The position numbers were made by a program, and so were the translations under genes. 64,000 nucleotides of DNA from Acinetobacter sp. ANC 4470 (GTDB lineage Bacteria > Pseudomonadota > Gammaproteobacteria > Pseudomonadales > Moraxellaceae): the NCBI RefSeq assembly GCF_002135335.1, contig NZ_NEGC01000002.1:310001-374000 (forward strand), written 5' to 3'. This document shows, piece after piece, positions 49,200-59,304 of the stretch (position 1 is the first letter of the stretch; each line of letters opens with the position of its first letter). Below the pieces are notes generated by a model. That model saw only the letters and a program-made list of their open reading frames with translations. It did no database searches and had not been told where the DNA came from.

Positions 49200-50009
49200 A
49201 TGACTTTATCACCGAACCATGACGACCAGCCCGACTGGACCATCATTCAAATTTCAGACACACATCTGATGAATCAGGATGATTTAGAATTTGTGCATAT
49301 GAATCCTGAACAGAGCTTTCACGCCGTCATGCAGCAAATTCAGCAGCAATATCCTCATATTGATGCAATCGTGCATACCGGTGATTTAGCACAAGTGCCT
49401 GTGCCAGAAACCTATGCCCGCTATTTGGCTTTTATGCAGCGCTTAGGCATACCGTTTTACCAAATTCCGGGAAATCATGACAATATTGATTATTTCCCGT
49501 TTTACCACCATCAAAACCAAGTTCATGCCATTCATTTTGGCAAATGGAGCGTTGTGCTGCTCAATAGTGCCGTGCACGGCAAAGTAGATGGTTGGATTGA
49601 GCAAGAGCAACTCCAACAACTGGATCAAGTTTTATCCAAATTCCAACAGCAATGGGTGATCATTGCATGTCATCATCATCCTTTCGATATGAAATCCAAA
49701 TGGATCGATCAACATAAGCTAAAGAACACTGAAAATTTAACCGATCTTTTAGCCAAATACAGTAATGTGAAAGCCGTGATATGTGGTCACGTCCACCAAG
49801 ACTCCTTAAATGAATGGCGTAATATTCAATTCTTTTCCACCCCTTCAACCTGTGTTCAGTTCAAACCTTTAAGTGATGATTTTGCGCTAGATGAAGAAGC
49901 ACCAGGTTTTCGTGTTCTACATTTGCAAGCAAATGGCGAACTCAAAACTGAAGTTTGTCGTGTAAAAAACGTACAACAAAAAATTAATAGTGAAATTTCA
50001 GGTTATTAA
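49200..50009 (+). CDS. cpdA: CpdA, 3',5'-cyclic-AMP phosphodiesterase
   Basis: 269-residue class III cAMP phosphodiesterase of the calcineurin superfamily. Metal-binding motifs are in order: QISDTHL, VHTGDLAQ, PGNHDN, CHHHPFDM and CGHVHQD. It lowers cAMP and so modulates Crp/Vfr-type regulation. ATG 49200 has AAGGAG at ideal spacing; an in-frame ATG at 49182 has its Shine-Dalgarno only one base away and is less likely. Transcribed with nudF. Confidence 0.93.
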   Translation: MTLSPNHDDQPDWTIIQISDTHLMNQDDLEFVHMNPEQSFHAVMQQIQQQYPHIDAIVHTGDLAQVPVPETYARYLAFMQRLGIPFYQIPGNHDNIDYFPFYHHQNQVHAIHFGKWSVVLLNSAVHGKVDGWIEQEQLQQLDQVLSKFQQQWVIIACHHHPFDMKSKWIDQHKLKNTENLTDLLAKYSNVKAVICGHVHQDSLNEWRNIQFFSTPSTCVQFKPLSDDFALDEEAPGFRVLHLQANGELKTEVCRVKNVQQKINSEISGY

Positions 50010-50159
50010 CTTTTCATTTTGCTTTTTTTCTATTACTTTATGGCTTCAAAAGAAAATGTGATAGATAGAATCCAAGCATCAAAGACTATCAAAAAGTCGA
50101 AAAAGTCTATATGATGACGCCCCTCGAAGGAGAATATCCTAAGGGTTGGATAAAAACAC

Positions 50160-50189
50160 TTGCATATCACCATATTTTTTGCGTATAGA
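50160..50189 (+). promoter_or_regulatory. Likely sigma-70 promoter of dksA
   Basis: TTGCAT (50160-50165) and TATAGA (50184-50189) are 18 bases apart. The start codon follows 30 bases later, so the leader would be short. Confidence 0.4.
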
Positions 50190-50218
50190 TAATGCGTATA
50201 TGATGAGGAATGCCCTAT

Positions 50219-50746
50219 ATGGCGAATGACAACCAAAATCAAGTCTTGGATGAACAAACTGATGTTGTAGATGAAAAATCTACAAAACGCGTGCGAAAAA
50301 CCAAGCCAAAAGCGTCAGAAAGTGGTTCTACTGCTAGCTTATTTGGTATTGCACCTTATCAGCCGAAGAAAAATGAAGAATATATGTCCGAAGGACAGCT
50401 CGAACATTTCCGCCAAATTCTGTTGGCATGGAAAGAAGAGCTGATGTCTGAAGTAGATCGTACTTTAAACACAATGCAAGATGAAAATACTGCATTGCCT
50501 GATGTCAATGACCGTGCAACACAAGAAGAAGAGTTTGCCATTGAACTGCGTACACGTGATCGTGAACGCAAATTAATCCGTAAAATTGAGCAATCAGTCG
50601 AAGCGATTAAAAACGATGACTATGGTTTCTGTGAAACTTGTGGTATTGAAATTGGTCTGCGCCGCTTAGAAGCACGTCCAACTGCAACACTTTGTATTGA
50701 CTGCAAAACTTTAGCAGAAATCAAAGAGAAGCAAAACAACGGTTGA
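50219..50746 (+). CDS. dksA: DksA, RNA polymerase-binding stringent response factor
   Basis: 175 residues, about 24 more than E. coli DksA because of a Lys/Glu/Asp-rich N-terminal tail. The coiled-coil tip has the acidic pair in LPDVNDRATQEEE. The zinc finger is C-x2-C-x17-C-x2-C (CETC ... CIDC). With ppGpp it reprograms transcription at rRNA and amino acid promoters. ATG 50219 is preferred: AGGA sits 9 bases upstream, while a second ATG at 50210 has it only one base away. gluQ follows closely. Confidence 0.95.
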   Translation: MANDNQNQVLDEQTDVVDEKSTKRVRKTKPKASESGSTASLFGIAPYQPKKNEEYMSEGQLEHFRQILLAWKEELMSEVDRTLNTMQDENTALPDVNDRATQEEEFAIELRTRDRERKLIRKIEQSVEAIKNDDYGFCETCGIEIGLRRLEARPTATLCIDCKTLAEIKEKQNNG

Positions 50747-50766
50747 TTACAGTTAATGCTGAATAA

Positions 50767-50802
50767 CCCTCCCCTAACCCCACCTTTAACCAAGGAGAGG
50801 GA
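50767..50802. repeat. Extragenic palindromic repeat, copy A (inside the gluQ 5' end)
   Basis: CCCTCCCCT..AGGAGAGGG (8 of 9 complementary) encloses a smaller CCTT/AAGG hairpin. A degenerate second copy lies at 51803-51837 on the other side of gluQ, in the same orientation. Confidence 0.55.
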
Positions 50803-50818
50803 TAACAGGAAGGCTTAT

Positions 50819-51673
50819 GTGGGTCGGTTTGCGCCATCGCCAACCGGCCCTCTGCATTTTGGCTCACTCATCACGGCAGTGGCGAGTTATTGTGACGCCA
50901 AAGCACATCAAGGTTCATGGTTGGTTCGTATTGAAGATACTGACATTCCGCGTATTTATCCTGACAGTGAAGCGCATATCCTACGTGCTATAGCTGCCTT
51001 TCAGTTTGAACCTGATGACGCGATCATTTTCCAGAAAGATCGCTTAGATCTCTACGAATCAGTGTTGCATCAACTGCAACAAAATCATCTGGTTTATGCC
51101 TGCCAATGCACCCGAAAAATATTGGGCTCCAATCATATTTATGCAGGCACTTGCCGTGAATTAAATTTACCATTTGAACAACACGCCATTCGCCTTAAAG
51201 TCTCCGATCAAGACATTTGTTTCGACGATCGTCTGCAAGGAATGCACTGCTCCAACCTGCAACAGGACTTAGGTGATTTCGTTCTCAAGCGTCGTGATGG
51301 CATTATTAATTATCAATTGGCCGTGGTCATCGATGATTATCTACAAGGTATGACTCACGTGGTTCGTGGTGCAGACTTGTTGGATAACACTGAGCGTCAG
51401 ATCTGGCTCGGCGCTGTACTTGGCTATCCTAGACTTGAGTATATGCACCTACCTTTAGCGATGAATGATCAAGGTCAAAAGCTGTCTAAACAAAATTTGG
51501 CGCAAGCGCTTAATCTGAATCGTGCATCTGAGCTGTTACAGCAAGCGATTCGTGCTTTACATCAGCCTGAAGTTGGTTTGGACACACCGAAAAACATGTT
51601 AATACAAGCGATTGCTCAGTGGAATATCCAACTTATTCCGCATACAACCCAACTTGAAGGGACTTTTTTATAA
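50819..51673 (+). CDS. gluQ: Glutamyl-Q tRNA(Asp) synthetase
   Basis: Class I synthetase-like enzyme that attaches Glu to queuosine at the tRNA(Asp) wobble base. The HIGH-type motif is FAPSPTGPLHFGS; zinc ligands lie in YACQC and AGTCREL; DNTERQIWLG and the KMSKS-like KLSKQN follow. No anticodon-binding domain, as expected. Start uncertain: ATG 50756 gives 305 residues but its first 15 codons encode an extragenic repeat (NNPPLTPPLTKERDN); GTG 50819, preceded by AGGAAGG, gives 284 residues starting where E. coli GluQ aligns. I prefer GTG. dksA-gluQ order is conserved widely. Confidence 0.92.
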   Translation: MGRFAPSPTGPLHFGSLITAVASYCDAKAHQGSWLVRIEDTDIPRIYPDSEAHILRAIAAFQFEPDDAIIFQKDRLDLYESVLHQLQQNHLVYACQCTRKILGSNHIYAGTCRELNLPFEQHAIRLKVSDQDICFDDRLQGMHCSNLQQDLGDFVLKRRDGIINYQLAVVIDDYLQGMTHVVRGADLLDNTERQIWLGAVLGYPRLEYMHLPLAMNDQGQKLSKQNLAQALNLNRASELLQQAIRALHQPEVGLDTPKNMLIQAIAQWNIQLIPHTTQLEGTFL

Positions 51674-51802
51674 AGTCACAACAACATCAAGCTAAAAAAT
51701 CCCTCTTAAAAAGAATCGTTTGATGATTGGTCTTTTTACTGTGATTGTTAAAGCAAGAAATTGAAATTAGAAACAATAAATTTAGAACTTTTTTATTATT
51801 GA

Positions 51803-51837
51803 TCTCCCCCCATTTCCCCTTTCAAAAGAGAAAGAAG
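51803..51837. repeat. Extragenic repeat, copy B (degenerate)
   Basis: TCTCCCCCCATTTCCCCTTT followed by CAAAAGAGAAAGAAG aligns with copy A at 50767-50802, with reduced symmetry. It lies in the otherwise empty 270-bp gap between convergent gluQ and ftsW. Confidence 0.45.
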
Positions 51838-51943
51838 AAATGAGCGAGAATACTTAATGATGGAGCGACCATGCCAAGCATCATCTACAGCATCCATACA
51901 TCATATTAATGACTTGTATTTAAGCTAAATAATTGAATCAAAC

Positions 51944-53140
51944 TTAGAAGCTTGATTCTTCTTTACTCGGATTGGTTTTTTGCGTGGTGGCATCAATTTT
52001 TAACACCAGACTAATCATCACCGCACACATAATTAAAGATGAGCCACCATAACTAATAAATGGCAAAGTCAAACCTTTAGTTGGCAACATGCCCATATTC
52101 ATACCAGCATTTACCAAAATTTGCAGCAAGAAAATAATACTGATGCCATAAGCCAAATAGCCAGCACGTAGATACTGATGTTGCAAGGCACGATGACCAA
52201 TTTTGATACAGCAGACCAACATGGTAAAGGACAATACTAAAACAGTCGCGATGCCAAAGAAGCCAAACTCTTCACCTAAAATTGCCAACATAAAGTCAGT
52301 ATGTGCTTCAGGAAGATAGGCCATTTTTTGAATACTGTGTCCTAAGCCTACGCCTGCCCATTCACCACGACCAAAGGCCATCAGCGCGTTGGAGAGCTGA
52401 TAACCTGTACCTAATGGATCAGCCCAAGGATCCGTAAAAGATAAAGCACGTTGTAAACGGTAAGGCTCGAAGATAATTGCAGCCGCTAAGCCCAGAATAA
52501 TCGCCAGCATAAAACCAATGAACTGAATCGGCGGTGCACCTGCTAAAAAGAACACGCCCAAAATCATCAGGACAATCACCGCTGTGGCACCTAAATCCGG
52601 TTCAGCCAGAATTAAGCCAACCGTGATCACCATGACGCCACCTAAACGAAAGAGTCCCGATACGTTATTACGAACCTCTTCTGCCCGTCGTACTACATAA
52701 TCCGCAGTAAAAATAGCCATCATGACTTTCGCCACTTCAGATGCTTGTAAAGTAAACCCTGCGATACGAATCCAACGTGTTGAACCATTCACTTCAGTAC
52801 CAACGACCAACACCACCGCAAGCAATAAAATGGTCATTAGCCACAATGGAAATGTGTTATTAAACCAAATATTGAGCGATATTTTGTAAGTTAAAAATGC
52901 GGCAACGGCTGCGACCAGAATTGAAATTCCGTGTCGAATGACGTAGTGAAATGCATTTTCATGTAAACGGTCTGCATAGGGCATCGAAGCCGATGCCACC
53001 ATGATCGAGCCTATACACAATAAGGCAATCACACAAAAAATCAGTACATTACGAGGTGTTAATTCAGCAGGGATTTTCGCTCCCCACACATTATAGACCT
53101 GATTAATTTTATTTATGGTCGTCTGAGCTAACCCAGCCAT
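51944..53140 (-). CDS. ftsW: FtsW, lipid II polymerase of the divisome
   Basis: 398-residue SEDS glycosyltransferase with about ten membrane helices, polymerising septal peptidoglycan with PBP3. Conserved stretches are TGYQLSNALMAFGRGEWAGVGLGHS, AHTDFMLAILGEEFGFFG, and near the end LPTKGLTLPFISYGGSSL, with the catalytic Asp region in LGEEFGFF. Its start lies 21 bases after murD and follows AAGGAA. The usual downstream murG is absent here; a convergent gluQ follows. Confidence 0.95.
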   Translation of the reverse strand: MAGLAQTTINKINQVYNVWGAKIPAELTPRNVLIFCVIALLCIGSIMVASASMPYADRLHENAFHYVIRHGISILVAAVAAFLTYKISLNIWFNNTFPLWLMTILLLAVVLVVGTEVNGSTRWIRIAGFTLQASEVAKVMMAIFTADYVVRRAEEVRNNVSGLFRLGGVMVITVGLILAEPDLGATAVIVLMILGVFFLAGAPPIQFIGFMLAIILGLAAAIIFEPYRLQRALSFTDPWADPLGTGYQLSNALMAFGRGEWAGVGLGHSIQKMAYLPEAHTDFMLAILGEEFGFFGIATVLVLSFTMLVCCIKIGHRALQHQYLRAGYLAYGISIIFLLQILVNAGMNMGMLPTKGLTLPFISYGGSSLIMCAVMISLVLKIDATTQKTNPSKEESSF

Positions 53141-53161
53141 ACAACTTTCCTTATCGTTCTT

Positions 53162-54550
<1,389 letters not shown>

Positions 54551-54618
54551 TTAGCACTTTGCTGTTTTGAATGCTTTTTCTGTTTTGACTTTATACGTCT
54601 TTTTTTGTGTCAGCGCGT

Positions 54619-54649
54619 AAAAAAACCGTCATAAGAAGACGGTTTTTTT
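54619..54649. terminator. Terminator after the feo operon
   Basis: AAAAAACCGTC-ATAAGAA-GACGGTTTTTTT: a short stem with A- and T-tracts, 22 bases after the last feo-linked gene. It separates it from murD. Confidence 0.85.
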
Positions 54650-54671
54650 AAATCAGCTTAGAACTAACGAT

Positions 54672-54923
54672 TTATTTCCATTTTACAGCTTGGACTTCTA
54701 CTTTTTTCTGTGCGCTGTCTTCCGTTGCGGCACAACCACAACTTCCACCGCAACCAGAAACCATCGCAGGTTTTAACCAATTTGCCAGCGTTGACCAACC
54801 TTGTTGACTACATCCATTGGACAGCGCCATAAAGACTAAGCTTGCCGTCTTAGGAAAGACTTTTTTGAAGACTACAAGCGTACTCCAAATCACCAATGCT
54901 GCAACAATAACAACTTCAATCAT
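54672..54923 (-). CDS. FeoB-associated Cys-rich small membrane protein (DUF6587-like)
   Basis: 83 residues: an N-terminal membrane helix (about 2-20), a polar middle with a single Cys, then CGGSCGC (about 58-64) and a charged tail. Small Cys-rich proteins of this type commonly follow feoB; FeoC proteins and these may sense or bind iron or assist FeoB. The gene starts 48 bases after feoB on the same strand and is followed by a terminator, so it closes the feo operon. Function unproven. Confidence 0.8.
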   Translation of the reverse strand: MIEVVIVAALVIWSTLVVFKKVFPKTASLVFMALSNGCSQQGWSTLANWLKPAMVSGCGGSCGCAATEDSAQKKVEVQAVKWK

Positions 54924-54970
54924 CTCAATCTCCTCTGCACATTATGTTGAGTCAAATAAAGTAAATTAAA

Positions 54971-56827
54971 TTAACCCAAATAATGCGATGCAATTTGATA
55001 CGTCAGGAAAGACATTAAATACGCCAAACCAAATAAATAAGCCGTCATAAAGCTGACCGTTTTCCACGATCCAGTTTCACGTTTTACTGTTGCCAATGTT
55101 GCAAGGCAATGCGGCGCATAAATAAACCAGACCAAAAGTGATAAAGCAGTCGCCAATGACCATCCCAAACTGCCATCACTGCTAATAATAGAAGCTAAAC
55201 CTTGGGCAACGGCATCATCATCTGTCGCAGACAAGGCATAAACTGTGCCGAGTGCTGCCACCACAACTTCACGTGCCGCCATTGCAGGAATTAAAGCAAT
55301 ACAGATCTGCCAGTTAAAACCAAGCGGTGCAAAAATTGGTTGCATCACATGACCAAGCATCCCAGCCAGAGAATAATCAATCGCAGGTAAAGTCGCACCT
55401 TCAGGCGGTTGTGGGAAAGTACATAAGAACCACAATAAAATAGAAAGCGCAAAGATAATGCCACCGACACGTTTTAAGAAGATCTTGGCGCGGTCAAGTA
55501 AACCAATCCAAATACTTTTAGGATCGGGAAAGCGATAACTTGGTAATTCCATCAACAACATATGTTGTGATTTATCAGTTTGGAAAAATTTCAGCACAAA
55601 TGAGACCAGTAATGCACTAACAATGCCTGCCATATACAAAGCAAACAACACTAAACCTTGTAAATTTAAAATACCCCAAACCATTTGTTCTGGAATAAAT
55701 GCGGCAATCAATAATGCATAAACGGGTAACCGTGCTGAACAAGTCATCAGTGGGGCAACCAAAATCGTGGTTAAACGATCTCGGGGATCACTGATACTTC
55801 GTGTCGCCATAATTCCTGGTACAGCACATGCAAAACTCGACAATAATGGAATAAAAGCCCGACCACTTAAGCCTGCTTTAAACATCAATTTATCGAGTAA
55901 AAATGCTGCTCGTGGCAAATAGCCTGACTCTTCGAGTACCAAAATAAAGAAAAATAGAATCAAAATCTGTGGCAAGAACACCACGACACTGCCTGCCCCA
56001 GCAATAACACCATCCACCACTAGACTATTTAACAATGGATGTGAAATATACTGTCCGATAAATTCACCGAACCAAGCAAAGAAAGTTTCAATGCCATCCA
56101 TGAAAGGTGCAGCCCAAGCAAATACGGCTTGGAAAACTACAAACATCATCAATGCAAGGCTGACTAAGCCCAATACGGGATGTAAGAATATTTTATCGAG
56201 GAAATCAGAGCGCTTATCTTCTTGATCAACGGAATGGACAACATCATGCAAAATCGTTTCAATTTTTTGATGACTATTACCTTTTAAGCCGCTCAGTTCT
56301 GTATGCGGTATTGAATATTTACCTTGATCCAGCGCATTCAGCAGGTTTTCAATCCCTGAATTCCGCACTGCCACGGTTTCCACCACTGGAATCCCTAAAC
56401 GTTCTGAAAGTTTTTGCGTGTTGATTTGCATGCCACGACGACGTGCTTCATCCATCATATTCAGTACAAGTAGAATTGGGCGACCCAACTCGATCATTTC
56501 TAGCACCAAACCTAAATGTAGGTTTAAATTGGTCGCATCGACCACACACAAGAATGCGTCTTGTTGACTTTCTTCTGCAATTTTACCTTGTACTACATCT
56601 CGGGTAATCGCTTCATCTGGACTGGTGGCATCTAAACTATAGGTGCCCGGCAAATCTAAAACACGAACGGGCTGACCCGACGGCAGTGTAAATTGCCCGA
56701 CTTTACGCTCAACAGTTACACCTGCATAGTTTGCAACTTTCTGACGCGTACCAGTTAGGTGGTTAAATAAAGATGTTTTACCGCAGTTTGGGTTACCTAC
56801 TAGGGCAATACGCAGCGCATCACTCAT
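54971..56827 (-). CDS. feoB: FeoB, ferrous iron transport GTPase/permease
   Basis: 618 residues. The N-terminal G domain has GNPNCGKTSLFNHLTG (G1), VTVERKVG (G2), DLPGTYSL (G3) and LNMMDEA (G4); the helical domain follows. The membrane domain (about 215-610) has two Gate motifs, including VVVFLPQILILFF and SFACAVPGIMATRS, and later TCSARLPVYALLI. It is shorter than E. coli FeoB (773). It imports Fe(II) across the inner membrane. The start overlaps the feoA stop by 4 bases (ATGA). Confidence 0.96.
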   Translation of the reverse strand: MSDALRIALVGNPNCGKTSLFNHLTGTRQKVANYAGVTVERKVGQFTLPSGQPVRVLDLPGTYSLDATSPDEAITRDVVQGKIAEESQQDAFLCVVDATNLNLHLGLVLEMIELGRPILLVLNMMDEARRRGMQINTQKLSERLGIPVVETVAVRNSGIENLLNALDQGKYSIPHTELSGLKGNSHQKIETILHDVVHSVDQEDKRSDFLDKIFLHPVLGLVSLALMMFVVFQAVFAWAAPFMDGIETFFAWFGEFIGQYISHPLLNSLVVDGVIAGAGSVVVFLPQILILFFFILVLEESGYLPRAAFLLDKLMFKAGLSGRAFIPLLSSFACAVPGIMATRSISDPRDRLTTILVAPLMTCSARLPVYALLIAAFIPEQMVWGILNLQGLVLFALYMAGIVSALLVSFVLKFFQTDKSQHMLLMELPSYRFPDPKSIWIGLLDRAKIFLKRVGGIIFALSILLWFLCTFPQPPEGATLPAIDYSLAGMLGHVMQPIFAPLGFNWQICIALIPAMAAREVVVAALGTVYALSATDDDAVAQGLASIISSDGSLGWSLATALSLLVWFIYAPHCLATLATVKRETGSWKTVSFMTAYLFGLAYLMSFLTYQIASHYLG

Positions 56828-57087
56828 GCAGGTGCTCCCTCAAGATTAATTTCAATTTTTTCAGCTTCAACTTTACGCAGTGCGAATCGGGTAAATCCAA
56901 TTTGAATCAAAATAGGGTCTCCACCAAAAATACCTTTGGTAATCACCTGTACTTTTATACCTGGAACAAAACCTAGCGTCTCTAAACGACTGGCCACCAC
57001 ATCGTTTTGAACAAGATTGCCATCTAAAGTTCTGTTGACTTTGCTAATGGTGGCTGTTTGTTTCACTTTTAAATCAGATAAACGCAC
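56824..57087 (-). CDS. feoA: FeoA, ferrous iron transport accessory protein
   Basis: 87-residue SH3-like protein that supports FeoB. The pattern RLSDLKVKQTATI, ASRLETLGFVPGIKVQVITKG and FALRKVEAEKIEI is typical of FeoA. I use GTG 57087 (AGGA 9 bases upstream); longer in-frame starts would run through the Fur-box-like promoter. The stop overlaps feoB by 4 bases. Confidence 0.9.
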   Translation of the reverse strand: MRLSDLKVKQTATISKVNRTLDGNLVQNDVVASRLETLGFVPGIKVQVITKGIFGGDPILIQIGFTRFALRKVEAEKIEINLEGAPA

Positions 57088-57114
57088 CGCATCTAATCCT
57101 AAAATATTTTCCCC

Positions 57115-57167
57115 AGTATACAAACAAATGAGAATAATTACCAAATAAGGTTTGATTCTAATTCTCA
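57115..57167 (-). promoter_or_regulatory. feo promoter overlapped by two Fur-box-like sites
   Basis: On the minus strand: -35 TTGGTA (57144-57139), 18-base spacer, -10 TATACT (57120-57115). Against the 7-1-7 consensus TGATAATnATTATCA, site 1 (57129-57143, TGAGAATAATTACCA on the plus strand) matches 12 of 14 and lies in the spacer and -35; site 2 (57153-57167) matches 11 of 14 just upstream. Iron-loaded Fur bound here would block RNA polymerase. Confidence 0.8.
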
Positions 57168-57259
57168 TCTTGCGCTTGCACATCGACATTGTAAAAAAAT
57201 TACTCTAAATTGATTAAGACCAAGAAAAACTTGAATTTTCCATTTAATGTAGAACTAAT

Positions 57260-58177
57260 ATGCTCAATAAAAAACCTCGTATTCCTGCGCCTGTGGGCAT
57301 TCCTGAACATTTAAGTTTTTTACAGGGTTTCCGAGATGATTTAATTGCACAAACCGTAAGCCCGCATACACGCAACGCCTATCTATCTGATTTAATTCAA
57401 TCTAGTGAATGTAATTCTGTTGCAATGCCTGATTGGTCTAGCGATGACGTTGCAAATGTTTTGTTAACATTAACTAAACAAGGTAAAAGTCCACGCTCCA
57501 TCGCTCGCTCACTTTCTGCACTGCGTTCTTTTTATAAATTTTTACGTGAGCAAAAATTACGCTCGGATAACCCCGTGGCGACCCATAAAACTCCTAAAAT
57601 TGGACGAGCACTCCCGAAAGACATTTCAGAGCAAGAAGTTGAAGCACTTATTCATGCACCCAACATTGAAACGGCATTAGGTCTACGCGATCGTGCCATG
57701 CTCGAAGTGCTTTATGCCTGTGGCTTACGGGTGACTGAATTACTCAATTTGCGCCTTGAATTGATTAATTTGAAACAAGGCTATTTGCGCATTGTCGGTA
57801 AAGGCAATAAAGAACGCTTGGTTCCTTTAGGACAAATGGCGTGTGAATGGATTGAAAAATACTTAAATGAAGCACGTTCTCAGTTGTATAAATCTGCCAC
57901 AGACTATGTATTTTTAACGCAGCATGGCGGCATTATGAGCCGACAAAATTTTTGGTATGCCATTAAACGCTATGCGCTACAAGCTGGAGTTCAAGCCGAA
58001 TTATCACCGCATACGTTACGTCATGCCTTTGCCACCCATTTACTCAATCATGGCGCTGATTTGCGCGTGGTTCAAATGTTATTAGGGCACAGTGATTTAT
58101 CCACCACACAAATTTATACTCACGTTGCCCAAGTTCGTATGCAGCAACTACATGCGACTTATCACCCTCGCGCTTAA
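57260..58177 (+). CDS. xerD: XerD, site-specific tyrosine recombinase
   Basis: 305 residues. The N-terminal SAM-like domain (about 18-100) is followed by the catalytic domain with the Arg in LYACGLRVTELL, Lys in VGKGNKERLVPLG, HxxR in LSPHTLRHAFATHLLNHG, and the Tyr nucleophile in STTQIYTHVA. It acts with XerC at dif to resolve chromosome dimers. XerD rather than XerC is chosen from the C-terminal 'HGADLRVVQMLLGHSDLSTTQIYTH' form and from the neighbour dsbC, which follows xerD in E. coli. Divergent from feoA. Confidence 0.94.
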   Translation: MLNKKPRIPAPVGIPEHLSFLQGFRDDLIAQTVSPHTRNAYLSDLIQSSECNSVAMPDWSSDDVANVLLTLTKQGKSPRSIARSLSALRSFYKFLREQKLRSDNPVATHKTPKIGRALPKDISEQEVEALIHAPNIETALGLRDRAMLEVLYACGLRVTELLNLRLELINLKQGYLRIVGKGNKERLVPLGQMACEWIEKYLNEARSQLYKSATDYVFLTQHGGIMSRQNFWYAIKRYALQAGVQAELSPHTLRHAFATHLLNHGADLRVVQMLLGHSDLSTTQIYTHVAQVRMQQLHATYHPRA

Positions 58178-58365
58178 AGGGCTGTTTAGAACGCATATCA
58201 GACGATTAAGTATGAGGCTGATATCTCAAAGTGATTGCGACTGCACGAGGTTGTTCAGCAACAATGCAATCCATTGCTCAAATTTCACTAGCCCCTAACC
58301 AGCATGACGGTTTTTTGTTATGCTAAGCCACCTATTTTATCTATAGTTAAAAGAAAGGGTTAATT

Positions 58366-59181
58366 ATGTCATCTACCCGCTCAAAAATTTTTATTGCATG
58401 TACTTTGGCAAGCAGCTTGGCAATAAGTGCTTGTTCCAACTCAAATAACGATGAAAAAAAGCAAAATACCTTAACGGCAAGCACACCAGCAACGGGAGAA
58501 GCATCTAATCTCTCTGAACGTAATACACAGCAGCGCCTCATCAGCACCCTGCAACAGCACTTCAAAAAAGCCAATATCAATGCCAAAGTGCTGGATATTA
58601 AAGCCACTGAAGTACCCAATCTGTATTGGGTCAATCTTGAAGGTATGTCGTCGGTCTATGCCACAGCCGATGGTAAGTACATTATTCAAGGTGATGTGCT
58701 GCGCTTAGGTGATAGTAAAATTCACAATGTTAGTGAAAACCTGCAATCTACAGCCAACAAAAAATTACTTGCTGATTTAAAAACTGAAGACCTTTTGGTT
58801 TATAAAGCCAAAGGTAAAACCCAGCATATTGTTTATGTCTTTACCGACACTAGCTGTCCGTATTGTCATAAATTCCATGAACATATGAGCGAAATTAATG
58901 CCAAAGGCATTGAAGTACGTTATATCGCATGGCCACGTGGCGAGCAGTTCATGCCAACGATGGAAAGCGTCTGGTGTAGTGCAGATCGTCAAGCTGCTTT
59001 TGATCAAGCTATTGCAGGTACAGCGCTTGCTCCAGCAACATGCAAAAACCCTGTCCGTGATCAGTATCAATTGGGTCTGAATATGGGGGTCAATGGTACG
59101 CCAGCAATTTATAACCAAGAGGGTGTTTATCTCGGTGGTTATCTCTCTCCAGAGGAATTGGTACAGCGTTTAAATAACTAA
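58366..59181 (+). CDS. dsbC: DsbC-type thiol:disulfide interchange protein, predicted lipoprotein
   Basis: 271 residues. The DsbC-type N-terminal dimerisation domain (about 45-135) precedes a thioredoxin fold with the redox site TSCPYCHKFH (about residue 164) and the cis-Pro near GVNGTPAIY. DsbC isomerises wrong disulfides in the periplasm. Unusually, the signal ends in LAISAC followed by Ser, a good lipobox, then an Asn/Asp/Lys/Thr linker, so it is likely membrane-anchored; Ser at +2 fits the outer membrane. Ribosome binding site AAAGGG. It follows xerD, as in E. coli. Confidence 0.92.
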   Translation: MSSTRSKIFIACTLASSLAISACSNSNNDEKKQNTLTASTPATGEASNLSERNTQQRLISTLQQHFKKANINAKVLDIKATEVPNLYWVNLEGMSSVYATADGKYIIQGDVLRLGDSKIHNVSENLQSTANKKLLADLKTEDLLVYKAKGKTQHIVYVFTDTSCPYCHKFHEHMSEINAKGIEVRYIAWPRGEQFMPTMESVWCSADRQAAFDQAIAGTALAPATCKNPVRDQYQLGLNMGVNGTPAIYNQEGVYLGGYLSPEELVQRLNN

Positions 59182-59304
59182 TTTTTATTCGTTAATTTAC
59201 TAATTTTTATAGTTCAAGATAAAGTGATTTCTTTCCTAGAGTCTGATGCTTTTTTTAGCTATGATCTAGGCTCGCTTAAAATTGATTAGATATTGGAGTG
59301 TGAC

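Noticed and set aside
50033..50257. Minus-strand open frame upstream of dksA
   Set aside because: It overlaps the dksA promoter and start antisense and has no recognisable sequence.
57088..57189. 34-codon N-terminal extension of feoA
   Set aside because: It would translate the -10/-35 elements and Fur-like sites; GTG 57087 has a proper ribosome binding site and gives the normal FeoA length.
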